Source: Collybiopsis luxurians FD-317 M1 (Eukaryota; Basidiomycota; Agaricomycetes; Agaricales; Omphalotaceae). Taken from it: a stretch of 64,000 nt of DNA. Every line of letters starts with the position of its first letter. Positions within the stretch are counted from its first letter, which is position 1. Positions 12,260 through 24,085 of this stretch are shown here, piece by piece. A model generated the notes under the pieces. The model was not told where the DNA came from and did not search any database. It saw only the letters and a program-made list of their open reading frames with translations. The stretch is from the NCBI GenBank assembly GCA_000827265.1, contig KN834803.1, positions 196,144 to 260,143 of the forward strand. The letters run 5' to 3'. The position numbers were made by a program, and so were the translations under genes.

Positions 12260-12691
12260 CTAGATAGGGTGAATGCCCTGGAAAGAAATGCCAGGTGCAA
12301 CCGCAGTGCCGGTGACACTGTAGTGGCCAGCATCACTGGAGTTCCTAGTGTAGGTGAGGATGGTGTTATTGTTTGCCTGGATACCTTGTCCAGATACAGC
12401 GCGAACATTGAACTATTCACCACTCTATTTAGCTGGACAATAATGAGACATTGAAAGACCAACCTGATCGCCGTTGTTGAGTCCTCTGACAGTGGTGAGG
12501 TCAAGGGTAATGTTGGTGTCACCAGCCTCAACCGTGGGATTGAGCGCGAGAGCGGCACCCGGCCCAACAATCACCCAAATACTGGCATCGAAGGATCCAT
12601 GGTTGGAGACAACAATTCGAGAAACCTGCAAACAGCATTAAAAGATGCTCAACCTCATTCCAGACAGGGAGCATACATTTCCAGCAGACAT
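12260..12691 (-). CDS. Small single-domain family protein, type I (copy D)
   Basis: Exons 12691-12677, 12625-12464 and 12412-12260, giving 109 residues. It is nearly identical to copy H at 43.4 kb, including Phe-Asn-Val-Arg at the start of exon 3 where other copies have Phe-Thr-Val-Arg. This indicates a recent common duplication. Splice sites, start and stop are intact. Its upstream module is also the closest match to that of copy H. Function unknown. Confidence 0.8.
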
Positions 12692-12756
12692 ATTGAGAGC
12701 AGTTAGCGAGTCGAGTTGGCTTGCAGAGTGAAGGATATGGGGGAGCACAAGCTGCT

Positions 12757-12763
12757 TTTATAT
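12757..12763 (-). promoter_or_regulatory. TATA box of copy D
   Basis: TATAAAA on the minus strand in the conserved context CATATAAAAGCAGC, 65 bp before the start codon. Confidence 0.7.
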
Positions 12764-12764
12764 G

Positions 12765-13935
12765 CAAAGTAAACTCAATTCTAGTGGTTGAATAACGTTA
12801 ACCCATCGTAAAGACCTGTTACCCTGGAATAAAATGTCCCGGAAGTCTGATAGCTAGATATTGAACAAAGAACAATCATTATCGATGCCAATATGTCAGT
12901 AATAATCCGAACATGATCGTGAACATGAGAAAGCTTTGAGTGACACTTTGAGTAGAAGCTTTCCACAGGTGCATGAAACATACTGAGTAACACTATTAAG
13001 CTTGCTTGTCACAAGGCATACTGAGCATCAGAGCAATATGTGGATGTTTTCTTACATGTAATTCACCTCCATTAGTTTCAACGTAAACAAAATGGAGTTC
13101 AAGTATAATTAGTTTTACATTGAGATACCATGGCCATGGAGGCTATCAAGTGGTTTCCCCCGACTTTTGCGGTCTGCATAATTCAGTGTCAATGGGAGCC
13201 ACGACCCAAGCTCCGTCCTGTGCGTGAGAGTTACCCAGTATCAGAAAATGCATCATGTCCTCTCTCAGACTCTACATCATTTAGAGAATTCAATTACTTA
13301 AGTTCACCATTTACCTTGGTTTGAAGCCGAAATGGCTTGAACGGTGACACAACTTGATTATACAATTAACGCGACTTACCAGAGCAAGTATTTTGCAGAT
13401 AATTTAAGACCTGTTTTAACAATATCAATATCTAATGTTCTAGATTTCTGTCGCAGTTCTGCTTATTTGCTTATAGAAGATATTTTATAGGTTCAATGTG
13501 CATTCCCAACGGACGGGGTTCCGTCTAGAGAACGAGGGTGTTCACCCTTGTATGTAATTGTAAACAGCCGAAACTTCTGAATTCTACCATTCATTGCTTT
13601 TTCTTTTTCAATCACGTACTATCATATGTCCTATGTAGGGGTGGGAAGGCTATTAGGCAATAAGGCTATATTGGACCACCTTCCGATGGGCTCAAATCGG
13701 AGACAATTGGTCGACTTAAGTAGATGGGGAGATGAAGGAAACAAGGCACCCTATAACACTGAAATAATCAATAATTAGTGGCCTTGCCAGTTTTTTAATC
13801 TATCCAACTGCTAATCCCAGCTTATCATTTATAAAATCTGCGTCCTGGACTCAACAAGGTCATGACATCGATGACACCTGGCTTCGGTTGATCTGCATCT
13901 GAATTCCAGCTCCCTGGTTAATCTGTTCTGTTGGC
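12765..13935 (-). repeat. Type I upstream module of copy D
   Basis: Closely matches 41985-43325 in inverted orientation. P2 is near 12960-13030, P3 near 13190-13300, and P4 near 13440-13560. The outer edge near 13870-13935 ('gatgacacctgg', 'tgatctgcatctg') matches about 41995-42060 inverted. Confidence 0.65.
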
Positions 13936-14259
13936 TCTGGGTAAAACTCTCGCTCTCTATAAATCAACTTGAACCTCTGAAACACTCGACGACATTCCAG
14001 TGACGTGCACAACAATTGAGCTATTGCTGCAAGAAATCATCTAACCACAAGGGCGTCTTGATCGGAACTAGTATGGTGATTTAACCTGAGCTGGACTAAC
14101 GATTGAACGTAATGAAAAAGAAGAAATAATTATTCGTGGGATCTGCAGTTTAACAGTTATTTTTGCCTCTTTCAGGCGGTTGGCGGAACCAGCAGTTGCT
14201 GCCAAACGGGGAATAGTTCCGAATTGGACAAAAACTGCTGACTAACAGTTTCTATACAT

Positions 14260-14612
14260 GTTTCTGAAGCTACCGACATTCATCTTCTATACAATCCAGC
14301 CCAATGCACTAGTCTTGCACCAAAAATATCAGTAGTAACAAAGCATCCAATTGTCATCAAAATGAGGGGGTGAATGCGAGCCAACTGTACAAGGACATTT
14401 CCTTTTCCACAGATAACATAAGGATTAACACACTGGGTTTGAACATCATCCGTTTTCCCCCGAACCACCAGGGTCAAGAATTTAGTGTGTATCCGGGTGC
14501 TAATGAACTGGGTTCTTTGCATAAATATTACTGAGAATTGATGGATGGACAGTCATGCATGCTGTCAGCCCAACAGCCAATAACCTTCACAGACTCAATT
14601 CGACTAGCTTTC
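14260..14612 (+). repeat. Orphan type II upstream block X
   Basis: Matches 41625-41960 in the same orientation, from 'catgtttctga' through 'ttgcaccaaaaa', 'gacatttccttttcca' and 'gaactgggttcttt' to 'caattc.actagc'. At 41.6 kb this block serves minus-strand copy G. Here no type II gene lies next to it, so the gene was lost or the block was moved. Confidence 0.6.
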
Positions 14613-16229
14613 TTATTAAGTAGTTTCCGATGTGTATACTCGTGATCACCAAAAGTGACCGTCATTTGATGATTGATGCATGAAAAACTTTGCCGCATAA
14701 CTGAACCCCAAATTGGAATTAATCAATGAATTGCTATAAGTACATTGCACTGAACTAGAGTGAAACACAACTGAAATATTTTTGAGAAAAAATAGTCATA
14801 GCAGAAGCAGGGCAAGAAATAGAAAATTTGCACAGGAGTCACGTAGCGGTTACTTTTGGTAACACCCGAGTATATAGTAGCTATCCGACTGGATCAGGAA
14901 ATGCCTAAAGTGAATATTAAGCTACAACTTGACAAAGTTGGTCAAACTTGTAAAATTGCGGCATTTCCAATCAAAATCCCATCAAATTTTGTTACACCTT
15001 ACGATAATAATGTAAAATGTGGTTGTGAGAATCATTTATTATTCTTGAAATTTAACACAATGCAACACCTATAAACAAGAGTGCCGAGTTCACCGCCCCG
15101 AAGTCCTTGATTCTGCTTACCACTAGCGATACAAATGTTCCCTGCAGAAACTAAGAAATTTTGCAGGAAGAGCTCAGCTATGACTCAGAGTGCTGCAAGT
15201 GCGGCCCAGCGGTGAACTCGTTTGAAAGTTCTAAGTCCCTTCAAACACGTAAAGAAGTTACGTTCTGTAGCAAGTTCCGCGATCATGTAATGGTTGTTAA
15301 TTTGTGTTGATTCCCTTCACGTGACATTCAGAAACTCTTTTTAACTCTGTTCCTTCACTATCCCGACCTTCCCTACCCAACCGATCTGCCTCTCTCTTGA
15401 ATATCAATCGCGAGAAGAGTTATGGCCTTCTTAATATCACACATCTTCTCAGTACCTGGACTCTTTTCACTATAAGCAACAAACAACTCACCGAGTATTC
15501 TTTCTGTCATCCGGAGCCTCAAACATGTTCAAATAGCCAGCTGCGTACAATGGGATACTCAATATTTGAGACATTTGACTGACAATGTGCGTGCTTAGTA
15601 CCATACCATCTTTTTATCCTCTCACGGCGTGATCTTGAAGCCAGAAATGTGGCACAATACTTCCGCTTTCCACTTTTAACAGTCCATGTCGTACAATGGA
15701 CGCAGAAAAAGATGTCACTGCCTTGTATGGTAACCCACAAAATGTGGAGGTTTTGGCACAGTTTTTTGGGCCTGTCTAAGCCTACTCTTATGCTTTTGTC
15801 CATTGGAAAATTTTAATTGGTAGTTATGGGACATTTGCAGCCTATGGTAGTCAGTTTGTGTTCGCAAAACGAGGCTGGAGCGCAGGTGGGAATGGCTCTT
15901 CCATATATGGAGTGACATCATTTTCTGCGTCCACTGTAGGTCTGAGTTCTTCCTCCCACCGATGGAAGATGTGATACTTAAGCTAAAAAAGGAATATACT
16001 GCACTATTTTGTTCAATTCAGCACACCATTTTGCCTGTGACATGGTCATTCATAATATCATTGCAACAAATTTTTTTATAAGGCAAGACTTGTCATCATT
16101 TTTGGCGCTAAAGTCGGTCAAAGCAGTAAATTTTGGCAATTTCGGCCTGTTTTGCCTCTGACACATGAAAAAAATTCGAAATTTTAAGGCCCTGTGACCT
16201 GTGACTGTGACTGTTGAATTGAATGAAAT
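14613..16229. other. Intergenic, no gene seen
   Basis: No supported gene on either strand. Short open frames overlap antisense and have no counterparts. The right edge is where homology to the type I module breaks off. Confidence 0.45.
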
Positions 16230-17350
16230 GGTACAGTAGCTGGAAATGAACAAAGCACAACTAGAAATCTGTTAAACTTATGTCGGTAATGAATCCGATC
16301 TGATCATTAATCAAGAACATAGTATGCTGTGCTTTCCACAGGTTCATGGAAGCACACTAAGGAATTGCTCACTTGCCACAATGGTGTCAGAACAATATGT
16401 GGAGTTTTTTTAACTTCATGTAGTAGCCTCGTACCAAAAACTAAAGACATACTGTCCCGTTATTCCAATTCACCAGTAACCTGTCACACAGCCAAAAAAA
16501 TGGAAAAAAACTGGGCCTGTAACGATTTACCAAGAGATCTGTCGAATCAGATTTTCCATCCAATTTCACCGAAATTCCTCCGCAGACGGCTCTGGGGCAT
16601 CGAGCACCGCACTGCACTCAAGTGTGAGATTTGGCTGAGGTTTAACATGGTTTGTTAGAACAAATAGGTACATGGGGAGTGAAATGCCCCTAGTATTTTA
16701 TACTACCAGCAGGCAGGAATAGTAGTCGATGCTCGAAAGCTCAGAAAAAACAGAGCCCTTCACCCAAATGACAATTTTTGGTGTCACAGGTAGCACCTAT
16801 CTTCCATGTCAAATTCAAAATCTCATCAATGCAGTCACAGGCTACACCCCATGACGAATTGAACGAATGGGACAGTAATCGGCACCATGGCCATCCAGTG
16901 ATTTCCCCTGCCTTTCGCGGAATGTCATATAGTTCGGTGTCAGTGGGAGTCACCTTGATCCAAACTTCATCCTGTGTGCAAGAATTGTCGAACATTAAAA
17001 AATGCACCATGTCTTCTGTCAGTCTCTACATACTTCAGAGGACATACTTGGTCACTTAGTTTGCGATCGATCTTGACCTTCATATTCTGGATTTCCGTTT
17101 GCGTATAGAAGACATTTGTGAATTTGATGCGCGTTCCCAACGGAAGTGGTTGTGCCTAGAGTTTCAGACAACGAAGGCGTTTATAGTGACTGTCATGTTG
17201 GCGCCACCTTGTCATCATCCCCATAAAGACAAAATGTTCATGAAGAAAATAATGAAACAGGTTGCAAGACCTATAGTGGGCTCCATCCTAAATTGAGCTC
17301 GGTAGGGATAAAGCGAAAGGAGTGTCGATAGGATCGTTCGAAACGGAACT
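16230..17350 (-). repeat. Orphan type I upstream module without a gene
   Basis: Minus-oriented P2 (about 16330-16400), P3 (about 16850-17040) and P4 (about 17100-17290, 'tggcgccacc'). Homology to the copy C upstream region stops near 16230, where a small gene's proximal promoter would begin. No gene follows. It belongs to the right arm of the 6-21 kb inverted duplication. Confidence 0.55.
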
Positions 17351-17354
17351 ATGG

Positions 17355-18140
17355 AGTCTTCCCTGACTCTGACCGAAGGGAAGGGAGGGCTGTGTTTGCA
17401 GTGATCGGCTGTTATCGACCCAAATTTCGCGACAATAGGAAATAATTTTTCCACGCCTTTATCTAATCTTAGAGAAAGAAATTTCCGCAGTACTCGTCTT
17501 TTCCGTCCACTCTCCGACTTACGCAGTTGGGTTGGACCTTTTCCCTTGAATTTACCCTTCAACAATGAGCCTCCATAATTATATTGATAATATTATTGAT
17601 GCTATTCCTTCACGGTGTACACCTGCACGCGCGGCATTGCGAGAAATTGAGTTGAGAAAATTAAATCTTGAAACACTGAGATCTCTGCCTTCACTCCCTG
17701 CTCGGACAACCAAAAGCAACACTGTCAACACCATTGGGCAAATTTTTTATGCTGATCATCATTCTTCCCTTCAGATCCTTAAGTATGTACATTCTATATG
17801 CAGACATTCAGTGCTCAGATTGCATCTGCTTTGTTTCAATCCTTTCCATTTGAAAGGAATGATCATGATTTTCAGGATGTGTCGACTCCTGATTTCATGT
17901 ACCTATTGAACAATGGAATAGACCAAGCTATTAGTAATGAAGATATCTCCGAATTCCCACTGACCCAACTGTCATGGGTTTGTATCCAGAAGACGGAATC
18001 CTGCCAGGACTTTCAGAATGCAATCCGTACAATCACAATAGCAATCCAAGTGCATTGTCATGAAATCAATCATTTTACTTGGATCGATATGGAGTCGGGG
18101 ATTGCTGCTGCAGGCAGCACTAAGGATAGATACTGCAGAC
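17355..18140 (+). repeat. Repeat E2, copy 2
   Basis: Shares its beginning ('gactctgaccgaagggaagg') and end ('gagtcggggattgc') with 8072-8535, same orientation, but is longer because it contains the open frames listed at 17565-18178. Confidence 0.45.
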
Positions 18141-18178
18141 AATATTGGGGCATTAAAGGTGCTCAACCCAGAAATTAA
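17565..18178 (+). CDS. Possible hypothetical protein, perhaps part of repeat E2
   Basis: An ATG at 17565 opens a frame of about 75 residues up to a short putative intron near 17790-17797 ('gtatgtac...atgcag'). A second frame from about 17801 continues to a stop at 18176-18178. The exact splice is unresolved because the two frames do not join cleanly. The residues look protein-like (FYADHHSSLQIL; NNGIDQAISNEDISEFP), but no family is recognised. It lies inside repeat E2, so a decayed mobile-element gene is as likely as a host gene. Confidence 0.25.
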
Positions 18179-18525
18179 TTCGAGGGGATTGTGATTAAAG
18201 CCAGTGTTTTAGCTGAATTCCCGACGTTTAAGGGTTTTAATGGATTTATCTCTTTTAGAAAAAGCTCCAAGAAAAAACTGGATAATTAATGTTAAGATGC
18301 TCCAAAGCCTCCACTGGTATCTGGTAGTACCTTTGTGAATGTTGAGGTAAAGCAGATAATACGAGCCCCGCCCGGATACTACTTATCCCGCTCACTGTGC
18401 TCATCCACGATCGCAGTCCCTTATTTTATTTTCCTTTACTTTAGCCTGGGTTCATAGGTACTCGGGTGACGGTTTTACATCACCTGCGGACATTATTTAT
18501 ACGTACCGTTACTAGATCCTATCCC

Positions 18526-18678
18526 TCAGTCGTTCACACTCTTTCGTGTGCTTCTGAGGGTAAGTTATCATACTTATACCTGATTAACTACGTACTGATT
18601 TACAAGACTTTGTACTTATTAATTTTACAGGTACATATCAATACATGAGTCGTTCACACTCTTTCGTGTGCTTCTGAG
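18526..18678 (+). repeat. Short direct repeat pair
   Basis: A 33 bp sequence containing 'cgttcacactctttcgtgtg' occurs at about 18529-18559 and again at about 18648-18678, each followed by a related 'gtacttatta' and 'ttttacag' tail. It is a local tandem duplication of about 119 bp period. No gene is associated. Confidence 0.6.
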
Positions 18679-18920
18679 GACTTCGTACTTATTAGTTTTA
18701 CAGTGAAGAACCCCGGCGTGTCCCGTAAACCAATCAGTCATTTTACGGAGCTACAACGGTCTATAACCCAACCCACGTATCCGTGTCTCTCTTCATCGAC
18801 AACTCTAAGGGCAAAATTCAGACACCTGCTAGACAACTGGTGCGAGACAAAATCATGTTGGATTTTTCAGGCGGAGGAACATTTTGAGGCACATTCTCTT
18901 CATTATCGGTGAATACTATG

Positions 18921-20808
18921 GGTGTCCTTATTGGACAAAAATAAAATAACATGTAACATCTAGGTAACCCTTGTTTTGGGATCATGATCACGATTGATTA
19001 CATGTTTTTGATCCATGATCACGGTTGTTTCCTTGTTCTGCCATCATGATCACAGATACACCCTTGTTCTTGTAACAGGTTCATATTTTTTCTAACCATG
19101 GAAATTGGAATGTTGAAACAAGTACAAGGAATCCCAGTCATGATCATGATCATGGTGTCAATTTGTTGCTTTTGTTTATGCTACCCTGGTTCTTGTTTAT
19201 TGCATTTGGTCATTGTTCACCAAACTACTGTTATTGTGCACCCCACTTTGTTTGAAAACCCAGTAGCGCCGGTAAGCAGCAAAGCCAGTTCACCAAACCA
19301 TTGTTATTGTGCAACCCATTTTGTTTGATAACCAAGTAGCACCGGTAAGCAGTAAAGCCCACTACCTTTAAATGTCTCCATTCAGTTAGATGTATAACAG
19401 ACCCAAAGGCTGAATATAGTGGCAGTTTGCTTCATGAATTCACCAACAAATAAGCAACTGTATGTTCATCTTTTCTTTTCTTCTCAGTTTCTGTTTACTT
19501 ATTCCCTTCCAGTTCCATTTCTGGCCTTAATTGTAGTACTGTGACTTTCTGTTTTGGCTGGCAAATACCATGTTTAGTATTACGAAGAAGTTCAAATTTC
19601 TAATTGACCTGGTTAGCACTTGAATTCATAATTATGATCATCAAGTTTTGGGTGATTCTAACTCTGTCAAAGCTGAATAGTGCAAACACTCTACTTGATT
19701 CGGTGGGCCCAGGTGAGATGACACTTTCCTTCTGCTTAGTCAGCAGCAGATATCTCTCCCTGTCACATTATCCCAGGTGATTGGATATTAGTTTTGCAGT
19801 GGTAAGTTGGTTTTTAGCAATCACTAGGGTTCATAGAAATTTTCTTTATTTACCTCTATCTTCTTCAATCTGCTTCTACCCCCAGCCTCTGTCTAAAATG
19901 CCAATGCAGAGTATGAAGTGGATCAGGCTGTGCTTTGCAGACTTCTAGACCCAGGAACAAAACAGCCAGAAACTGTCCCAGATGTAAAAAATGCATAGCA
20001 GAGATAACAAGAAGACAGAGAAATTGAAAAATTGAGGAGTCATTAAAAGTTCAAATACTTTGCCTGCCTGTAATACATGTAACCATTTTGGATTAATTAA
20101 TATAGATCACTCGTGGATTGAATTTTGAGTAACTCTAATTCTGCCCAAGTTGCATGGTGAATACTTCAGCTCATTACTATCTTGGCCAGATAATCAAGCC
20201 CAGATGAGATGACTTGGGAGAAACTTAAGCTCAACCAAGTCAGCAGCAGATATCTCACCCTATATTGATCACTCATTACACTTACCAGGGTGGCAGAACC
20301 ATAAACGAGTATTGCAATTACCAGAGTGGTAGAACCATAGATGAGCACATCAGGAAAAATGACCTGAAGCCCAGGCTGCCCAGGGACACCCGCCAAATCC
20401 TAGGGAGCCTCAAGATCCCTGAGGATCCCTGGGGTGACCTGGACTCCCTGGGACCTCTGAGGCCAGTTGAAAATGGCTCTTAGATGGCCTCAGGATGCTC
20501 AGAGAGCCCAAGGTTGCCTAGGATTTAGGGGGTGTCCCCTGGCCAGCCTGGGTAGCCTGGGCTTTAGGGCTTTTTCCTGATGCATTACAATTACCAAGGT
20601 GGCAAACCCATGAACAAGCATTACAAGGACACAATAACAAAGAATTTCAATCATGATCATGATCACAGTTACATTTCAGGTTGTGTGATTGAGCTTATCA
20701 TGTTTTTGTATCAGCTGATTTGGACAATGATTGGATCATGATCATGATACAAAAACCACCACCTGGGCTATAACAAACAAGGGATATTTATTGTCCAATA
20801 AGGACACC
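18921..20808. mobile_element. Non-autonomous DNA transposon with terminal inverted repeats
   Basis: The left end 'ggtgtccttattggacaa' (18921-18938) is matched exactly by its reverse complement at 20791-20808. The match extends imperfectly outwards to 'tact' on both sides and inwards to 'aaata'. About 1.89 kb lies between, with no transposase-like frame. The interior is rich in palindromic 'tcatgatcatgatca' units near both ends. It also has a 73 bp tandem duplication (19218-19290 and 19291-19359) and repeated 'ttaccag.gtgg.agaacc' motifs near 20283-20340. It sits inside the right arm of the segmental duplication. Confidence 0.65.
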
Positions 20809-20849
20809 AAAAGTATACATTGATTATTTACACAGGTTTAAGGAGCTAT

Positions 20850-21284
20850 ATAGGCGCTTCTTTCAATAGTGGTGGTTATGATCATACCAACTCCACCGAG
20901 CAGTAGACCGCAGGGGTCACCAATCGCGGTTCCATAAAACCCAAGTCCGCCATATCATAATTGAATCCCCCAGGAGGCACTGTCCCAAACAATCCTTTTG
21001 TTGACTTACAACCAAACAGCGGGGGAATAACGCCCTCCGTTACCTACATTAAATGTTTCTACAGCGACGGGAGTGCAGGCGAATATATTAAACGTGGTTT
21101 CCACACATTCTAGAGTTTTGCTTTGGTCCTGAGCGGCCTTTTGCTCGAAAAGATCAATAACGCTTAGCTTGAAGGAGAACACGAGGTGGAGGATTGATAA
21201 AAGGTACATAAACAACGCCGTACAAAAAAAGAACATATACAGGCCTGTTCCCGCGGAAATAGCTGCTTCGCCTTTATCGGACAT
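20850..21284 (-). pseudogene. Fungal multi-membrane-span protein pseudogene
   Basis: From an ATG at 21284 the frame begins MSDKGEAAISAGTGLY and runs into a hydrophobic helix and a polar loop. A stop or missing intron follows near 21010. After that the frame continues with a GDSIMIWRTWVLWNRDW segment, the Trp-rich pattern seen in many fungal seven-helix proteins of unknown function. A frameshift right after it restores another helix (CGLLLGGVGMIITTT) that soon ends at a stop. Only about half of such a protein is present, and it has at least one frameshift. The 1.9 kb transposon ends 40 bp downstream. Confidence 0.55.
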
Positions 21285-21765
21285 GTTCAGGTTACCAGCT
21301 TGGGTGCTGGACGAAGTTCAGCATGTATTTATGTATCAATCAACGAGCCAAAAAATAATAATAATAACAGGAGCAAGTCAACGTCAGCGGAACCACTTTT
21401 CTTTCCCCTGTAAAAAGTCCTCATCGGTAGGGAACGTGTCAGCAACATACCGCAGGAGACGTCTCCGCAGATACGTCCTTCCTTCGGTTTTCGGGCGTGG
21501 GTCCGTTAACGTATCCCTGAGAGAAGAAAAAGATAGCTTGCGGGGAGTGTTAGTGTAAGCGTTCATCAACAACAGGAAAAAAAAACAAAGGATTCATTCA
21601 AACCAGATCTAAGATCATTCGGGGCTAGCCACTTGCACTAGATTTCGATAGAAAAACAGCGTGCCTCTTGCGCGCCCATTGAAATCCCTCGTCCTAGTAT
21701 TCGACGTTTTTCATTGCGCAACCTTGGCAGACCGAATACAACGGATCATTGCCGCTCAGCTAGAT
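21285..21765. other. Intergenic
   Basis: About 480 bp between the membrane-protein relic and the 3' end of the next gene. No feature is supported beyond an 'ataataataata' microsatellite near 21354-21368. Confidence 0.4.
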
Positions 21766-23179
21766 CTACCAACTCGAGAACCCAACGAGCTTCCCATCCC
21801 AACTCCACCAAATCATCTCATCGGCCTCGGCTTCTTCCCTCTCCTCCTGCCGCTGACATTCCTCGCTTTGCTCTATGGGTGCACAGGTCCCGTTCATCGG
21901 AGGCAAGGCCGATAATGGCGAGGTTGTCCGTCCTGAAACCCGAACACCCTCAATTTTCTGTTTCTGCGCTGAACGTTTGTTCTTGGGTTTGTTTTCAGCG
22001 TCGGCTGAGGTATCGACGACCAGCCGAGTCTCCTCGAGGAAGTCGTGAAGAGTTTGCTCCATCATGTTCGTGAAATTGGGTCGGGGGATCCAGGCTGGAT
22101 GAGAGAAACGTCGCGGGGCCCGGAGAAGAACATGTGTTTGCGTTGGCGCTGAAATAAAATCTCGGTGAGGCAGGCAAACTTCAGTAAATAGAAACCCACA
22201 ATTACCTAGTTCGGATGCCATACCACGACCTTCAGCGTCTGCAACGGCGAGTGCACGGGAGAGTAGCTGGTCAGCGACGCGAATTCTTTTTTGCTGTTGA
22301 GCGTGCTCTTCGACGGAAGGAATACGCCGCGGTGGAGATGGTGGCTGCGGCCTTTGCGAAGAACCGCTACTCGAAGAGGAAGAAGCGTCGTCATCCTCCG
22401 AACTGCCGGACTCCTCCGAATCGTCAAGTTCACCACCTTCTTCGTCATCGTCAAAACTTTCGTCCGGGTCCGACTCCTGCTCCCCGTCATCGTTTTCTCT
22501 AGTTCTCGAAACATCACCCCTCAAGCCCCAAATTTTTGCCTCTAAATCGTCAACGGCGAATATCACTTTAGACTTGGCAGTGCCTATGCTCGGTCCGACG
22601 AGAATGGCCATGAAAGCTGGATTCGTGGCTTTTCGATCTGCTTCAGGAGCATTCAACGGAGGTTTACAGCGAGCGAAGGTAGTCGAAAGAGCAGTGAATG
22701 TGGTATCGAGATGCGAAGATAATGTATCGAATGAATCTATCAAATCCCGCCTGAGTTTACCAGGCCGGGAGTCTGACTGAAGGTCATGTAAGCGTACAAG
22801 CCGCTGGTCCACTGACTGAGATCTTACCTTTGCGCTAGGAAGCCGAGCCAGCTGCAAAACAGGGCTATATGGTGTCAAATGGGGCATCCCAGCTGGCTGA
22901 GAAAGCTTACAAGGGGATCTGGTTTTTGAGAAATAACACATGACCCAATAGACTCGTAGCGAGTTTCGCAGCAACCACATCCGGTATAACATCCATGTCT
23001 ACGTGTATCCTGGGTATCTTTGGTACTATTGACGAGCTGACCTCGAGCCTCGTCGGCTTTTCTGAAATTTGTGTTTGCGTCTGAGATGAGTCGTCGTTTG
23101 GGAATGATATCTTCAAATGAGACAAAGTTTCTGATAATTGGGAAAGAGGTGGTGATGTGGATGGGGTCATAACGGGCAT
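21766..23179 (-). CDS. Possible MAD2-binding protein, p31comet/MAD2L1BP-like
   Basis: Four exons fit: 23179-22911, 22864-22828, 22776-22206 and 22148-21766, with introns of 46, 51 and 57 bp. The 57 bp intron is in frame and could be retained. The spliced protein is about 420 residues. Around residues 70-100 a helix ending HVLFLKNQIPFPVLQLARLP fits the helix-plus-'QLP.P..QL' pattern of p31comet. A second helix with SSHLDTTF follows, then a hydrophobic AILVGPSIGTAKSKVIFAVD strand pair. The middle is an acidic Ser/Glu/Asp-rich linker, and the C-terminal part has PAWIPRPNF. p31comet proteins have a HORMA-like fold and silence the spindle checkpoint in the nucleus. The assignment rests on pattern recognition; a conserved fungal protein of unknown function is the alternative. 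Confidence 0.45.
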
Positions 23180-24085
23180 AGTGGTGGTTCGAGTTCAAGC
23201 GAGATGTCGGAGTTTCAGGCTCGGAGACTGTTGGTGACCCGATCACGTGCGAAGTCACGCGGGTCGCGTTAATCGTAGTCGGGCGAGTCGGGCCACGGCT
23301 AGCGACGGGCGAATACTTGAATATTGACTACGACGGTACTTTGGCCTATAAAACATCTAAGCTGCCGAACATCAAGATTGCGAGTCGGCAGAAACGGCTT
23401 TTTCTCACTGCAGGAGCCCTGACAATTGTCGGAATTTTGAGCTCACCCACACTCCTGTATTCTCGAACATCTCGTTTCCGGATCAGAGGCGAGTAGTATA
23501 AGCATCCCTCAGATTATCGGCAGTAGTAATCTTGAATCACCCTGTTTCTAGGTACAGATATCTCCAAGTTGTATTGGATAAAAATCCCTCATCTCGACTG
23601 ACACAACCCTTCCCATCATCGTCCAGGCCTGTATGGACCTGCACAGGCCCAGAGCTTTCGAAGATGTTATCCGAAGCAAAATTTAGAATATATCTGACTA
23701 GGCCCAGAAGAGTGAAGGTCCAGTGTCTTAACATCGAAGTCTAGATCGGTAACCGCCTGAAAAATTCTTCAATCTTGAGCATCGGTTTAGCTTGGGGCAT
23801 CCCCAGATTTTCCGGTGCCCGTGGATGATCTCCCTGTACCCCGGACAGAATTGTTGAATCAAATCGACTGAAACAACCAGTGCTCTTGGTGAAAACGTAC
23901 CTGAATGCCGAGATTCTTCGAAAAGCTCGCGGAATGCTGTACACATAAAAAGGCTGAATATCTTAGAAAAAAGTCCCTCAACTCGCTGGTCGTGTTTCTT
24001 CGTTGCATTTTACTGGCTAAAATTACAACTTCTTTGTGGTCCTAGTCCAAATCTCTCTCCGTTATCTCTTTTCCGATTAGACATT
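23180..24085. other. Intergenic, possible unannotated exon
   Basis: A TATA-like 'cctataaaac' lies near 23345 on the plus strand. Short open frames follow at 23532-23744 (plus) and 23741-23946 (minus), but none shows a recognisable family or a clear splice pattern. I cannot support a gene. Confidence 0.35.

Larger units (their letters stand above)
18165..21290 (-). repeat. Inverted segmental duplication, right arm
   Basis: Counterpart of 6064-7000, read on the minus strand and interrupted by the TIR element at 18921-20808. It carries the longer version of the membrane-protein relic at its 21.3 kb end. Confidence 0.55.

Noticed and set aside
20166..20483. Open frames inside the TIR element
   Set aside because: They follow repeated 'ttaccag.gtgg' motifs and a GC-rich simple repeat, with no transposase features.
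21766..22992. 408-codon frame taken as a complete intronless gene
   Set aside because: Its first 45 residues are intronic and out of frame with the conserved upstream exon; splicing gives a better protein.
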